A stretch of DNA of 64,000 bases. Source: Pseudogracilibacillus sp037072025. GTDB lineage: Bacteria; Bacillota; Bacilli; Bacillales; Amphibacillaceae. This document shows, one piece after another, positions 63,744-64,000 of the stretch. The notes beneath the pieces were generated by a model. It did not search any database, had not been told where the DNA came from, and saw nothing but the letters and a program-made list of their open reading frames with translations. The stretch lies in NCBI RefSeq assembly GCF_037072025.1, contig NZ_JAXHDD010000004.1:62001-126000 (forward strand). The letters run 5' to 3'. Each line of letters begins with the position of its first letter. The first letter of the stretch is position 1. The translations under genes were made by a program, and so were the position numbers.

Positions 63744-63999
63744 TCATCTCTCCTCCCCTGTTAAATGCTCGAACATAGGATTGATGCGGGAAAAAAATCG
63801 GATTGTTAATCAGCATTAACAACTGGTTGAACTGAAACATTAATGAAAGTAACACATTATTTTTCCCTACGTTCAAATCCTTAAGCGTACGTTCGGTACT
63901 TTGAATACCCTTGCCCTTTAGATCTTTTAATTCTTCCTTATTCTCATAGCGATCTAAATTATAATGATTTAACGATTCATACCATGTATGTAATTCTGC
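63736..63999 (-). CDS. DUF6602-like protein, C-terminal part (runs off the window)
   Basis: The last 87 residues are visible: YESLNHYNLDRYENKEELKD, then STERTLKDLNVGKNN, FNQLLMLINNPIFFPHQSYV and the end GGEMSE. It aligns with residues about 205-285 of the following Cas10 (YRELNHYHLELYN..., NQLLMVINNPIFFPHESYAQMF). It is a tandem paralogue of that N-terminal domain, unfused. Its stop lies 8 nt inside cas10, so the two are one operon. The front part with the nuclease-like motifs is outside the window. Confidence 0.8.
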   Translation of the reverse strand, partial: AELHTWYESLNHYNLDRYENKEELKDLKGKGIQSTERTLKDLNVGKNNVLLSLMFQFNQLLMLINNPIFFPHQSYVRAFNRGGEMSE

Positions 64000-64000
64000 A

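Noticed and set aside
1..64000. tRNA or rRNA genes
   Set aside because: No cloverleaf with the TTCGA-type T loop or rRNA-like conserved stretch was noticed. A tRNAscan run would settle it.

Overview
The window is low-GC, AT-rich DNA with strong Shine-Dalgarno sites (GGAGG type), TTG/GTG starts, BirA-, Fur- and MarR-type operators and many proteins of Bacillus type (BioY/YhfT/YhfS, YisL, DUF402, YtrA-like GntR, CadA, M-box riboswitch). It is most likely chromosomal DNA of a member of the Bacillaceae. The species cannot be named from the sequence. No rRNA or tRNA gene and no CRISPR array was seen.

Layout. 0.5-3.2 kb: a polar amino-acid ABC importer. 3.4-7.5 kb: a biotin-type operon (bioY, acyl-CoA ligase, thiolase, two MaoC/hot-dog genes) behind a BirA-like operator. 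7.5-10 kb: IS remnants and broken genes. 10.2-11.7 kb: speD and bpsA, a branched-polyamine pair. 12-26 kb: accessory DNA with ClbS/DfsB-like, XRE, TetR/NmrA, serine hydrolase and glycosyltransferase genes, set among many truncated genes, a group II intron remnant, IS21-like ends and a dispersed repeat. 26.4-30.6 kb: a Fur-box siderophore ABC importer. 30.9-35.9 kb: membrane protein, DUF6320, acyltransferase and hydrolase genes. 37.0-42.9 kb: a second Fur-box iron importer, with fused permease, two paralogous binding proteins, an FAD reductase and an ATPase. 43.2-44.4 kb: a Mg2+ (M-box) riboswitch followed only by tiny ORFs, and yisL. 44.7-50 kb: a double nitroreductase, an MFS pump with divergent MarR, and an AraC regulator. 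50.2-53.0 kb: a cadmium/zinc efflux cluster (HMA protein, CadA, ArsR). 53-55.3 kb: decayed genes. 55.6-64.0 kb: a tightly overlapped minus-strand CRISPR-Cas type III operon, best matched to subtype III-D.

The most interesting part is the type III operon. Its Cas10 has no HD nuclease domain at the N-terminus. Instead about 290 residues resembling the DUF6602 (restriction-endonuclease-like) family are fused in front of the palm domains. The partial gene just upstream encodes a paralogue of that same N-terminal domain. An internal start with its own Shine-Dalgarno site could also make Cas10 without the extension, and the cyclase motif reads DGDD instead of GGDD. The effector subunits are Csx10, a double Cas7, Csx19 and a TIGR03986-type RAMP. 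Cas1, Cas2, Cas6, a CARF effector and the array are not in the window. Other points of note are a 63-bp in-frame duplication of the hinge motif in CadA, the M-box with no transporter behind it, and the bpsA-speD pair.

Function names come from motif and family recognition by eye. No database search was run. Start sites were moved to the codon best supported by a ribosome binding site where the longest frame started elsewhere.
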